A DNA stretch of 25,252 nt from contig JAZURO010000161.1 in NCBI GenBank assembly GCA_045606265.1, positions 1 through 25,252 on the forward strand. Reading direction: 5' to 3'. This stretch comes from RGIG4608 sp045606265 (GTDB lineage Bacteria > Bacillota > Clostridia > Oscillospirales > CAG-272). This document shows positions 13,906 through 22,222 of the stretch, one piece after another (the stretch's first letter is position 1; every line of letters starts with the position of its first letter). The notes beneath the pieces were generated by a model. The model was not told the DNA's origin, did no database searches, and saw only the letters and a program-made list of their open reading frames with translations. A program made the translations under genes and the position numbers.

Positions 13906-14919
13906 TTAATTTATATTAATCTTATTATTTTCAATGTCATCTGCGCTGTAAATTCTTATCTCGCAGCTCTTATTGTATATTTCATAAAACGATTTGACGC
14001 TTTTGTCAACAAATTTATTGGCTTTATCAAAGCCGTTATTCATACCGAAATACTCTCGTAATACCTTCTCCATTGAGGAGGCAGAAAAAATATAGTACCA
14101 CGCCCCGCTGTTTTCACTTTGTATTGCCTCACCGGGAGCAGTCATATATGCCACCTTACCGTTCTTGGCATTTGTGCATTTCAATGCGATAGAAATCAGA
14201 TCATTAACCTTGACGTTTGTTTCGCTGCCGTCACAAATGAGCTTAAACACGTTATAGAGGGAAAACGGATTTTTTGTTTTTGATATTCTCTTTGCGAAAG
14301 CATTCAAAAACAGCTTTTGTGCATCAATTCTTCCAAGATCACCCGTAACGTAACCGGAACGATATCTAAGAAACTGCACAGCAGTATTTCCGTTAAGCAT
14401 TTGCTTACCCGCATTCAAATGAATGGACAAATTCTGCGCAGGATCGTCATAGCTCATATCAATAGGAATATCAACCTCAATTCCCTTTACTTCATCCACC
14501 ATTTTTTCAATAGTGTTAAGCTTTAAGCAAAGATAATAGTCAATTTTAATACCAAGTGCGCTCGAAACGGCATCTGAAACGGCACTTGCTGAACCAAGAG
14601 AGTTATATGCTCCGTTTATTTTCTTATAACTCGAATTGTTGCAATTAAAATAGGTATCACGGGGAATTTGCATAAAGCTGATATTTCCGTTATCCGTATT
14701 CACACTGCCGAGCATTACAACGTCACAAAGTCCCGCCGCATCATCCTTGCCAAGCAACAAGAAATTAATAATGCTGTCATCATCCGCACGTTTGATTGTG
14801 TCGGTTGCATTTTCATCCTGCGGCGCTTTTATTACAAAGAGCGCCAAGACGAGTGCAATCATAAGTGAAACAACCGCTAATACTATTACAAAATTGCTTA
14901 ATGTGAAATGCTTTTTCAT
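13906..14919 (-). CDS. LytR-CpsA-Psr (LCP) family cell-wall glycopolymer ligase
   Basis: A membrane-anchored enzyme of the family that transfers lipid-linked polymers (teichoic acids, capsule) to peptidoglycan. The 337-aa protein has a short basic N-terminus, one membrane helix (about 9-31), then an outside domain with LCP hallmarks: NFLLLGKDDAAGLCDVVMLGSVN, MQIPRDTYFN with the conserved Arg-Asp, KINGAYNSLG, and VQFLRYRSGYVTGDLGRIDAQKLFL with the pyrophosphate-binding arginines. The start is ATG 14919, with GAGG 6 bases upstream; a TTG two codons earlier overlaps that site. It lies between yqeK and rsfS, as in several clostridia. Confidence 0.92.
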   Translation of the reverse strand: MKKHFTLSNFVIVLAVVSLMIALVLALFVIKAPQDENATDTIKRADDDSIINFLLLGKDDAAGLCDVVMLGSVNTDNGNISFMQIPRDTYFNCNNSSYKKINGAYNSLGSASAVSDAVSSALGIKIDYYLCLKLNTIEKMVDEVKGIEVDIPIDMSYDDPAQNLSIHLNAGKQMLNGNTAVQFLRYRSGYVTGDLGRIDAQKLFLNAFAKRISKTKNPFSLYNVFKLICDGSETNVKVNDLISIALKCTNAKNGKVAYMTAPGEAIQSENSGAWYYIFSASSMEKVLREYFGMNNGFDKANKFVDKSVKSFYEIYNKSCEIRIYSADDIENNKININ

Positions 14920-14964
14920 ATTCAACCTCTTTCATTTTTTATGTATGCGAAAGAGGTCGCCCAA

Positions 14965-15594
14965 TTATTTGTTAAGTATCAAATAATTTCTTGCCTTGAA
15001 GGTGGTTTCGTCAATATGTTTATTATCCTCTAACAGTCCTCTTATGGTGAGGTTATAGGACATAATCAGAGTATCGTTCAAATGGGATATTTTTGCATCC
15101 TCATCAGAATTATCAAAATCAAAATCGAAAAAATAATTACGAAGCAAAACACAATCCTCAAACTGTCTTGACATATCAATATAATCTGCAAGATATATTA
15201 TCTTCTCTTCGATAGTCATATTGTCCCTGCCCGTTGTATGATAACGAACTGCTGTCAATATCTCAGGCGTTGCATATTCGGGATACTTTTGAGGAATAAC
15301 AAGAGAAGCTGTTTTTGCGTGGAACATTTTGGGCGCTTTTCGCTCCGTTTCGGTAACTGTAAGTCCTGCTTCTTCGCATATTGCAATATGCTCATCAGCG
15401 CTCCTCTCCTTAGTTATATCGTGAAGCAGAGCTGCCGCACGCAGCATCTGTATTTGCTGCGGAGCATAAATCTCTCCAAGACGAGCCGCCATTTTTTCAA
15501 CCTCAAGCGTATGAAAATAGCGTTTTTCTCCCATTTCATTTTTCACTTTTTCTCGCAAAGCTGCAAGCATTTCTTCACTAAAATTATTATTCAT
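14965..15594 (-). CDS. yqeK: HD-domain diadenosine tetraphosphate hydrolase YqeK
   Basis: A 209-aa HD-superfamily metalloenzyme. Family members from Gram-positive bacteria split Ap4A symmetrically to two ADP. The metal ligands are visible: His28 in RYFHTLEVEK, His58-Asp59 in AAALLHDITKE, later YHTTGRDNMT and IIYLADYIDMSR with the final Asp. It is followed by the LCP gene after 45 bases and preceded by nadD; the nadD-yqeK-rsfS order is the classic setting and gives the identification its strength. GAGGT precedes the ATG. The 61-base gap to nadD contains a TTGACA on the minus strand but no convincing -10. Confidence 0.93.
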   Translation of the reverse strand: MNNNFSEEMLAALREKVKNEMGEKRYFHTLEVEKMAARLGEIYAPQQIQMLRAAALLHDITKERSADEHIAICEEAGLTVTETERKAPKMFHAKTASLVIPQKYPEYATPEILTAVRYHTTGRDNMTIEEKIIYLADYIDMSRQFEDCVLLRNYFFDFDFDNSDEDAKISHLNDTLIMSYNLTIRGLLEDNKHIDETTFKARNYLILNK

Positions 15595-15655
15595 ACATAC
15601 CTCACACTATATGCGCTGATTTGTGTCAGCTAAATTTTGTCAAGAAAAATAAAAA

Positions 15656-16270
15656 TTACAAATAAAGGTTATTTTCTTTTATATATTGCGCAACCTTTGA
15701 AGGTACAAGATGTGAAATATCCTTGCCCTCTTTTACTCTCTGACGAATCTCACTCGATGAAAGTTCAATCTCATTCGTCATTATTCTGCGGCATATCTTT
15801 CCGTATTTAGCAAGATATTGCGTATTCTTTTCTATTATTTGATTTTCGAGTATTTTATCGCTCTCACGTCTGACATAGGTAGGATAACAAAGCTTGAAAA
15901 TCTCATCCGGCTCTCTCCACTGGTCGAGCTTCAATGCCATATCGGTGCCGACAAGCATAAAAAGACGTCTGTCCTCTCGTGCAAGCGAACGCAGGGTGTC
16001 AACAGTATAGCTTATTCCACCCCGTTCAATCTCCATATCGCTGACAATCACACCTACCTCGCCCTCAAACGCAAGCTCACACATTTTCATTCTGTGATGT
16101 GCATCATCACCCTCATTTCTTATTTTCCAAGGTGAAAGCGCTGTGGGGATTACGAACAGATAGTGAAGCTGCATCTGATCCATAAATGCTTTTGCGGCAT
16201 TTACGTGTCCGTTGTGTATGGGAGCAAACGTTCCACCGTATATTCCTATTCTGGTAATTTCATCACTCAT
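15656..16270 (-). CDS. nadD: Nicotinate-nucleotide adenylyltransferase
   Basis: Joins NaMN and ATP to give deamido-NAD, the penultimate step of NAD synthesis. The 204-aa protein shows the nucleotidyltransferase motif GGTFAPIHNGH (12-22), the substrate loop LVGTDMALKLDQWREPDEI and the C-terminal SSSEIRQRV motif. The start is taken as ATG 16270, two bases after the yhbY stop. A TTG two codons upstream is possible, but it overlaps that stop and has no better ribosome site. The ribosome site is weak, suggesting translation coupled to yhbY. Confidence 0.95.
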   Translation of the reverse strand: MSDEITRIGIYGGTFAPIHNGHVNAAKAFMDQMQLHYLFVIPTALSPWKIRNEGDDAHHRMKMCELAFEGEVGVIVSDMEIERGGISYTVDTLRSLAREDRRLFMLVGTDMALKLDQWREPDEIFKLCYPTYVRRESDKILENQIIEKNTQYLAKYGKICRRIMTNEIELSSSEIRQRVKEGKDISHLVPSKVAQYIKENNLYL

Positions 16271-16272
16271 AA

Positions 16273-16560
16273 TCAAATCTCGATTCTCTTTTTATTTTCA
16301 CTCTCACGGTAAAGGACTACTTTTCTTCCGATTACCGCAACGACCTCCGCATTTGTTGCCTCAGCCAATTCCTCTGCTACATCCCTTGTACCGTAATCAC
16401 AGTTTTCAAGAACTGTTAACTTTATAAGCTCCCTTGCTTCAAGAGCATCGGAAACGGTCTTGACAAGATTTTCTGTAATTCCGCCCTTTCCGATTTGCAT
16501 TATGGGTTGTATCTGTGCCGCCATTGAACGAAGTGCGGCTCTTTGTTTTGAATTCAACAT
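16273..16560 (-). CDS. yhbY: YhbY-type CRM-domain RNA-binding protein
   Basis: A 95-aa single CRS1/YhbY (CRM) domain, associated with pre-50S particles and ribosome assembly. The family opening LNSKQRAALRSMAAQIQPIMQIGKGG carries the GKGG loop (24-27), followed by ALEARELIKLTVLENC and the final VVAVIGRKVVLYR. The start is ATG 16560: GGAG at 16567-16570 lies 6 bases upstream and the protein then begins MLNSKQR as in other members. An ATG four codons earlier overlaps this ribosome site. The usual order yhbY-nadD-yqeK is kept. Confidence 0.95.
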   Translation of the reverse strand: MLNSKQRAALRSMAAQIQPIMQIGKGGITENLVKTVSDALEARELIKLTVLENCDYGTRDVAEELAEATNAEVVAVIGRKVVLYRESENKKRIEI

Positions 16561-16572
16561 AATTTTCTCCAT

Positions 16573-17049
16573 TTATTTACCAAAGCCCTCTGCACGCAAT
16601 CTTGATGAAAGCCCTTCACAATCCGCGGCAAAAACTCTGATACATTTATCGTAATCGAGGAATATATTCAGATAAACTCCCTCGGTCACCGATATTTTTT
16701 TAATATCGCTCTTTTTAATTTCAAATTTTATGGGTCTGTTTTCATCAATTGAGATGATGAACATACTATCCTTTGTGGTAAGCATAAAACCTTGCTTTAA
16801 TTCCTTACCCACAAGGTAATTGACTCTTTCATCAATAATAATTTCTTCTTTTATCTCTTTTCTGAGTGGAAGAAACTTTCTGTCAGCCAAAGCACACATA
16901 CCGGGAATAATCAAAGATATTCCAAGCGTAGTCAGTGCCGCAAACAACAATGCTGTTGGAAAATCCGTCATTGATGAGATCAAAAGAAAAGTAACAATTC
17001 CGCCCAATGTGCTGAAAATCAAGAGCCCTGTTGTATAATATCTTCTCAT
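16573..17049 (-). CDS. Small membrane protein with two TM helices and a PH-like tail
   Basis: A 158-aa protein I cannot name. Two membrane helices at about 7-27 and 31-53 form a hairpin, followed by a basic patch (RKFLPLRKEIK) and a soluble C-terminal region (about 70-158). The latter has alternating strands (GFMLTTKDSMFIISI, PIKFEIKKSDIKKISV, VYLNIFLDYDKCIRVFA) and an end helix, a pattern like bacterial PH/GRAM-type domains; this is inference from the pattern only. The start is ATG 17049 with AGGAG 6 bases upstream; it overlaps the rdgB stop by 4 bases (ATGA), and yhbY follows closely, so it is co-translated with housekeeping genes. A readable extension of 10 codons upstream lies within rdgB. 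Confidence 0.82.
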   Translation of the reverse strand: MRRYYTTGLLIFSTLGGIVTFLLISSMTDFPTALLFAALTTLGISLIIPGMCALADRKFLPLRKEIKEEIIIDERVNYLVGKELKQGFMLTTKDSMFIISIDENRPIKFEIKKSDIKKISVTEGVYLNIFLDYDKCIRVFAADCEGLSSRLRAEGFGK

Positions 17050-17669
17050 TTTTTCTCCTGAATTTTGAGTTCTTTGCAAAATCTGCTTGCAAAAAGCTCA
17101 GTTGCAACTGCTCTGTGACTAATTTTATTTTTTTGCTCAGCCGATAGCTCTCCAAAGGTCTTTCCGTATTCTTCAACGAAGAACAAAGGATCGTATCCAA
17201 AACCGCCCTCTCCCCTTTCGCCGTGAAGAATTACCCCTCTGCATTCACCTCTTACGCAGAAATCCTCAGCAGATATACCCTCGGGAAAGGCGCAAGCAAC
17301 GGCACAGACGAACGCACCGCCCCTCTTATCTATTCCCTGCATATCGGAGAGCAGCTTCTGATTGTTCTTTTTGTCGTTTCCGTGCTCACCGCAATACCGA
17401 GCAGAATATATCCCCGGCGCACCGAAAAGTGCATCTACCGAAAGTCCCGAGTCATCTGCAACACCGATATATCCGTATTTGGCAACTGCTTTTGCCTTAA
17501 TCATCGCATTCTCTTCAAAGGTCAATCCGTCCTCAACAATATCGTCAAATATTCCGACTTCCTTCATAGAGAGAACCTCAATTTCGGGAACGTATCCTTT
17601 AAGAATTGCGGCAAATTCCTCGATTTTATGCTTATTGCCCGTGGCAAATACAATTTTTATATTTTCCAT
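17046..17669 (-). CDS. rdgB: XTP/dITP diphosphatase (non-canonical purine NTP pyrophosphatase)
   Basis: Hydrolyses dITP, XTP and related damaged purine nucleotides to monophosphates, keeping them out of DNA and RNA. The 207-aa protein has the Ham1/RdgB motifs: FATGNKHKIEEF at the N-terminus, VADDSGLSVDALFGAPGIYSARY in the centre, GGFGYDPLFFVEEYGKTFGEL and KISHRAVA at the C-terminus. The ATG shares its A with the final A of the ftsY TAA, and there is no ribosome site nearby, so translation probably depends on ribosomes ending ftsY. Confidence 0.95.
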   Translation of the reverse strand: MENIKIVFATGNKHKIEEFAAILKGYVPEIEVLSMKEVGIFDDIVEDGLTFEENAMIKAKAVAKYGYIGVADDSGLSVDALFGAPGIYSARYCGEHGNDKKNNQKLLSDMQGIDKRGGAFVCAVACAFPEGISAEDFCVRGECRGVILHGERGEGGFGYDPLFFVEEYGKTFGELSAEQKNKISHRAVATELFASRFCKELKIQEKK

Positions 17670-18574
17670 TATTCAAACAGTGCAGAAATAAATTCCTCTG
17701 CGTTAAAGGGCTGCATATCGTCAATCTTTTCTCCGACACCTATAAATTTAACGGGTATGCCAAGTTCACGTTTGATTGAAAGAACTATTCCACCTTTTGC
17801 AGTACCGTCAAGCTTATTGAGAACAAGACCTGTTATTTCGGCAGCATTCTTAAATTCCTTTGCTTGAAGAATGGCATTCTGTCCCGTTGTTGCATCAAGA
17901 ACCAAAAGATTTTCACGGGATGCACCGGGCAATTCCCTTGAAATAACACGATTGATTTTTTCAAGCTCGTTCATAAGGTTTTTCTTGTTGTGAAGTCTGC
18001 CCGCAGTGTCAACGATAAGCACGTCCGCCTGCTTATTCTTAGCATAGCTGATAGCATCATAAACCACAGCCGCAGGGTCGCTTCCCTCACTTTGCTTAAC
18101 AAGATCAACACCGCTTCTTTCACACCATACTGCAAGCTGATCGATAGCTGCCGCACGGAAGGTGTCTGCCGCAGCAACAACTACCTTTTTTCCGTCCTGA
18201 CGGAGCTTGTTTGAAATCTTACCGATGGAGGTTGTCTTGCCTGCTCCGTTCACACCGATTACGAGAATTACAGATGGCTTTGTATCAAGCACAAGCGGGC
18301 CTCCCTCGCCTATCATATCTTTAAGAGTATTCTTCAAAAATGCTCTTACCTCGTCGGCATCCTTTATCTTTTCTTCCTTGATGTCAGCACGGAGCTTTTC
18401 TATAATTTCATCAGTTGCACCTGCACCGACGTCGGCACAGATAAGCATTTCTTCAAGCTCTTCAAGAAGGTCCTCATCAACCTTTGTAAATGCTTTAAGC
18501 ATCTGGTCAATAGGTGAAAACAGTGCCTTCTTTGTTTTTTGAAGTCCTGCCTTTAATTTATCCAAAAATGCCAT
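17669..18574 (-). CDS. ftsY: Signal recognition particle receptor FtsY
   Basis: SRP receptor GTPase at the membrane; docks Ffh-ribosome complexes onto the Sec translocon. The 301-aa protein has an NG core only: N domain about 1-95, P-loop GVNGAGKTT (107-115), DTFRAAA (137-143), DTAGR (189-193), NKLDGTAKGG and the closing PFNAEEFISALF. The acidic A domain of E. coli FtsY is missing, as is usual in Firmicutes. The start is ATG 18574: AGGAG lies 6 bases upstream and the protein opens MAFLDKLKAGL. A reading frame 13 codons longer lies within smc. It overlaps the end of smc by 17 bases; the order smc-ftsY is standard. Confidence 0.96.
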   Translation of the reverse strand: MAFLDKLKAGLQKTKKALFSPIDQMLKAFTKVDEDLLEELEEMLICADVGAGATDEIIEKLRADIKEEKIKDADEVRAFLKNTLKDMIGEGGPLVLDTKPSVILVIGVNGAGKTTSIGKISNKLRQDGKKVVVAAADTFRAAAIDQLAVWCERSGVDLVKQSEGSDPAAVVYDAISYAKNKQADVLIVDTAGRLHNKKNLMNELEKINRVISRELPGASRENLLVLDATTGQNAILQAKEFKNAAEITGLVLNKLDGTAKGGIVLSIKRELGIPVKFIGVGEKIDDMQPFNAEEFISALFE

Positions 18575-21500
18575 CCCAATCTCCTTCCTTCTTCTTTGCA
18601 ATGTCAGCGACATTCAAAGAAAGTATCTTTGATATACCGTGCTCTGGCATAGTTACACCGTAAAGACGGTTTGCGCTTTCCATAGTTCCTCTTCTGTGCG
18701 TGATGAGAATGAACTGTGTTCCGCCCGTATATTTCTTAATATACTCAGAAAATCTTGAAACGTTTGCTTCGTCAAGAGCCGCCTCAATCTCGTCAAGAAT
18801 ACAGAACGGTGAGGGGTTAACTTGAAGCACTGCAAAGAACAAAGCAATCGCAATAAACGCCTGCTCTCCGCCCGAAAGCTGCATAAGACTCTTAATGATT
18901 TTTCCTGGAGGTGCGGCTTTGATCTCAATGCCGCAGTTGAGTACGTCCTCAGGATCAGTTAGCTGAAGCTCTGCGTATCCACCGCCGAAAAGCTCAACAA
19001 ACACACGGTTAAAGTTTTCGTTTATCTTGTTAAATGACTCAATAAACGAAGTCTTCATCTCTTCATCAAGCTGAGAAATAATCTTTTCAAGCTCGGTCTT
19101 TGAAGCTGTAAGGTCACGGATCTGCTTATCCATATAATCATAGCGTTCCTTAACCTCTTTGTATTTATTAACAGCATCAAGGTCAACGTGACCTATCGCA
19201 CGGAGCTTATTTTTGCATTCGGTCTGCAATTTTGCAATTGCAGGGCGCTCCTCTGCAGTTATTTGCTCATAGCCAAGCTCCATTGCCTGATTACGTGTAA
19301 GCTCGTGGTCGTCCCAAAGCTTGCTTGACAGCTTGTCATAATCGTTTTTAAGATTTGCAAGCTTATTCTCGTTTGCCGAATTTTCTCTGACAAGAATATC
19401 CTTATATGAGTTTTTCTCCTTGATCTTAGCATTAACGGCATTGATCTTTTTCTCATATTCAGTGCTGTTTTCTTCAAGACGTGAACGGTCAATGTTCAAC
19501 TCGCTGAGGATTTTTTCGCCCTCTGCAAGCTTTTCACGGTTCTCGCCCCTCTCTATTTCAAGATCAGCAAGTCTTGCCTGATACTCTTTGACCTTTTCGT
19601 CCTGTCCTTCAATGTCGCCTCTTAAAATTTCAATATGCTCACGGCTCTTTTCAATGAGAAGATTCTCGGTTTCAATATCCTTTTGAAGCTCATTGATCTT
19701 GATAAATATCGACGTCAAAGCACCGGAAAGTTCGTCCTTTTTATCGGAAAGCTCGTTCTTTTCAATATCCTTATCACTTCTTATTTCGCTTATAGCTGCT
19801 ATTTTTTCGTCATAAGCGGCAATCTGCTCGCTGAGAGTAGCAAAATCCTCATCATAGCGCTCACGCATTCTGACAATATTATCATAATCCTCTTGGAGCT
19901 TATCCATAAGAGTTTTATTAGCATCAATCTTTGCATTGATCTGCTGCAATTTGGTGTTCTCACCACCTGCCATAAGAGCAATAATCTTCTTTCTGTCTTC
20001 AAGCGCTTTTCTTTCGCGTTCAATTCCTTCAAGCTCGGCTGTTAGGGATTTATAAGTTTCAGAAAGCTTTGCAACCGAAGCATCAAGTTTTTTACATTCC
20101 TCTTCAAGCTTCTTTATCTCGCCCGCACGCGACAAAATGCTTTGTCCGTGTTTTACGGAACCGCCCGTAAACGAACCGCCGACATTGATCTGCTGACCGT
20201 CAAGAGTAATGGCTCTGACACGGTATTTAAGCGCTTTTGCCATCTCTGTTGCATTATCTATATTATCAAACACGGCAATTCTTCCAAGCATATATGAAAC
20301 GATATTCATATACTCACTCTTTGCGCTTACCAAGTCATCAGCAAATGCAATAAATCCACGGAAGCTTGATGCATCTTTCATCTCCTGGGAGATTGCCGGC
20401 GCTTTAATTGCCGTTATGGGCATAAACGTAGCTCTGCCCTGCTCGTTCTTTTTAAGAGAGAGCATAGCTGCTTTTGCAACGCTTTCGTTTTCAACAACGA
20501 TATTCTGAATTGATGCGCCAAGCGACGTTTCAACCGCAACCACGTATTTTTCGTCAACGGAAATAAGCTTTGAAACAGGGCCGTAAATCTTGCCGACGCT
20601 TGTTCCGTCAGGGCCTGTCAGCTTACCCTCGTTATATGATTTCATAACGAAGCGCACACTGTTATTATATCCCTCGAACTGATCGTCCATAGCTTTATAG
20701 GTATCAATTCTTTGTCTTGTTGATTGAAGCGCAAGCTTTTTATTTGTAAGATCAACATCAAGTCCGTCCTTCTGTTGAAGGATTCTGTTAAGACTTTCGT
20801 CAAGCTCTGCTATTTTTTCGTCACTCTTGGCAATATCCTCATTGTATTCGTCAACAGCACGCTGAACCTGCTTTTGATTTTTGGTCAGCTCGTCGTCTAT
20901 TCTCGCATATTCCTGCATTTCAGCAAGAAGCGTATCGTTCTTATCACTATCGGTACTCTTTGCGTTTTCAATTACCGAAAGACGAACTTTAAGCTGCATT
21001 TCTTCGCTTTCAAGATTGCGCATATCTTCAAATGCAATTGCAATCTCTTTTTCAAGACGTGCGATCTCTTTTTCAATGCGCTCAATTTCATCCTCAGCTT
21101 CGTCGTGCTCCTTGAATTTCATCTTTGCTTCGTTCTTGATCTGCTCAATTTTGGCAAGATGATTTTCAATCTCCTTGTTCTCCGCTTCGATACTTGCACG
21201 GATCTGCGCCTTAGTATCACCCGTTGCATCAATCAAGGACTTAATATGTAAAGCATCGTTCTCGTTCACACGGTACGTGCTTTCAAGCTTATGATTTATC
21301 TCGGTCTGCTCTCTAATTTTAGTGAGCAGCTTTTCTGATTCATATCTGTTCGCCTGAGAAACCTCCATAAGATGATCTCTCTGCGTTTCATAAGTGGATA
21401 TTGCCTCTTCAACGGTGGAAAGCTCAAACGAGGACTGCTTATAAAGTGCCTCAACTCTTGCAATATCGTTTCTGTACTTTTCCGTATCAAAGAACCACAG

Positions 21501-22190
21501 CTGAACGTCAACCTTCTTTTTCGTTTCAAGAAGCTCAATAGCTCTCTTTGCCTTTTCTGCCTCTTTTTCAAGGGGGCCGACCTGCGCACTTATCTCAACG
21601 AAAATATCGTTGATACGAGTCATATTGTCCTCGGTCTGTGCAAGCTTTCTTTCACTCTCGGTCTTCTTATGACGGAATTTTGCAATACCCGAGGCATCCT
21701 CAAATATGCTTCTTCTGTCCTCGCTCTTTCGGGAGATGATTTCAGCAATCTTACCCTGACCGATAATCGAATAGCCCTCACGTCCGATACCCGTGTTCAT
21801 AAACAGCTCATATATGTCACGAAGGCGCACTGCTCTTTTATTGATAAAATATTCACTTTCGCCCGAGCGATAATAACGTCTTGTTACAATAACCTCGTCA
21901 TAAGGTGCGTCAAGGCGGTTTTCGGGATCGGTATTGTCAAAGGTTACTGATACCTCTGCAAATCCCATCGGCTTTCGTGAGTCAGCACCGCCGAAAATAA
22001 CGTCTTCCATCTTGCTTCCACGCAAGCTCTTTGACGAAATTTCACCAAGTACCCAGCGCATAGCATCTGAAATATTCGATTTACCGCTACCATTTGGGCC
22101 GACGATTACCGTAGCACCGTGTTCAAAGGTAAGCTTGGTTTTATCGGGGAACGACTTAAACCCCTGCATTTCAAGACTCTTTAAGTACAA
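18558..22190 (-). CDS. smc: Chromosome segregation protein SMC
   Basis: The condensin ATPase that, with ScpA and ScpB (not in this window), organises and separates chromosomes. The 1210-aa protein has the full layout: N-terminal head with Walker A GPNGSGKSN (31-39), coiled coil about 170-500, hinge about 520-680 (TSVGKIYGPVSKLISV to INVGGSFTGGS), returning coiled coil to about 1030, then the C-terminal head with signature LSGGEQAFIAIALFF (about 1103) and Walker B FCILDEIEAALDEANV (about 1125). The start codon is TTG, supported by GGAGG 8 bases upstream and the family opening YLKSLEMQGFKSF. A promoter lies in the end of the preceding gene. smc, ftsY and rdgB overlap, so they are co-transcribed. 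Confidence 0.97.
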   Translation of the reverse strand: MYLKSLEMQGFKSFPDKTKLTFEHGATVIVGPNGSGKSNISDAMRWVLGEISSKSLRGSKMEDVIFGGADSRKPMGFAEVSVTFDNTDPENRLDAPYDEVIVTRRYYRSGESEYFINKRAVRLRDIYELFMNTGIGREGYSIIGQGKIAEIISRKSEDRRSIFEDASGIAKFRHKKTESERKLAQTEDNMTRINDIFVEISAQVGPLEKEAEKAKRAIELLETKKKVDVQLWFFDTEKYRNDIARVEALYKQSSFELSTVEEAISTYETQRDHLMEVSQANRYESEKLLTKIREQTEINHKLESTYRVNENDALHIKSLIDATGDTKAQIRASIEAENKEIENHLAKIEQIKNEAKMKFKEHDEAEDEIERIEKEIARLEKEIAIAFEDMRNLESEEMQLKVRLSVIENAKSTDSDKNDTLLAEMQEYARIDDELTKNQKQVQRAVDEYNEDIAKSDEKIAELDESLNRILQQKDGLDVDLTNKKLALQSTRQRIDTYKAMDDQFEGYNNSVRFVMKSYNEGKLTGPDGTSVGKIYGPVSKLISVDEKYVVAVETSLGASIQNIVVENESVAKAAMLSLKKNEQGRATFMPITAIKAPAISQEMKDASSFRGFIAFADDLVSAKSEYMNIVSYMLGRIAVFDNIDNATEMAKALKYRVRAITLDGQQINVGGSFTGGSVKHGQSILSRAGEIKKLEEECKKLDASVAKLSETYKSLTAELEGIERERKALEDRKKIIALMAGGENTKLQQINAKIDANKTLMDKLQEDYDNIVRMRERYDEDFATLSEQIAAYDEKIAAISEIRSDKDIEKNELSDKKDELSGALTSIFIKINELQKDIETENLLIEKSREHIEILRGDIEGQDEKVKEYQARLADLEIERGENREKLAEGEKILSELNIDRSRLEENSTEYEKKINAVNAKIKEKNSYKDILVRENSANENKLANLKNDYDKLSSKLWDDHELTRNQAMELGYEQITAEERPAIAKLQTECKNKLRAIGHVDLDAVNKYKEVKERYDYMDKQIRDLTASKTELEKIISQLDEEMKTSFIESFNKINENFNRVFVELFGGGYAELQLTDPEDVLNCGIEIKAAPPGKIIKSLMQLSGGEQAFIAIALFFAVLQVNPSPFCILDEIEAALDEANVSRFSEYIKKYTGGTQFILITHRRGTMESANRLYGVTMPEHGISKILSLNVADIAKKKEGDWDGIFG

Positions 22191-22198
22191 AGCTTTAT

Positions 22199-22203
22199 CC
22201 TCC
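22199..22203 (-). promoter_or_regulatory. Shine-Dalgarno site that sets the TTG start of smc
   Basis: GGAGG on the minus strand, 8 bases before TTG (22190-22188). There is no ATG at a workable distance; the first in-frame ATG is codon 8, which would cut into the conserved first beta strand. Confidence 0.85.
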
Positions 22204-22222
22204 TTTTTGGGATAAATAATAA

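Noticed and set aside
15611..15643. Promoter for yqeK-LCP-rsfS-leuS in the nadD-yqeK gap, with a GCTGA/TCAGC hairpin
   Set aside because: TTGACA is present on the minus strand (15638-15643) but no -10-like hexamer sits 16-18 bases on; the hairpin stem is only 5 bp with no T-run.
20724..21251. 175-codon plus-strand frame opposite the smc coiled coil
   Set aside because: Frames of this kind arise opposite Glu/Lys-rich coiled coils; the protein is Phe/Leu/Ile-rich and has no initiation signals.
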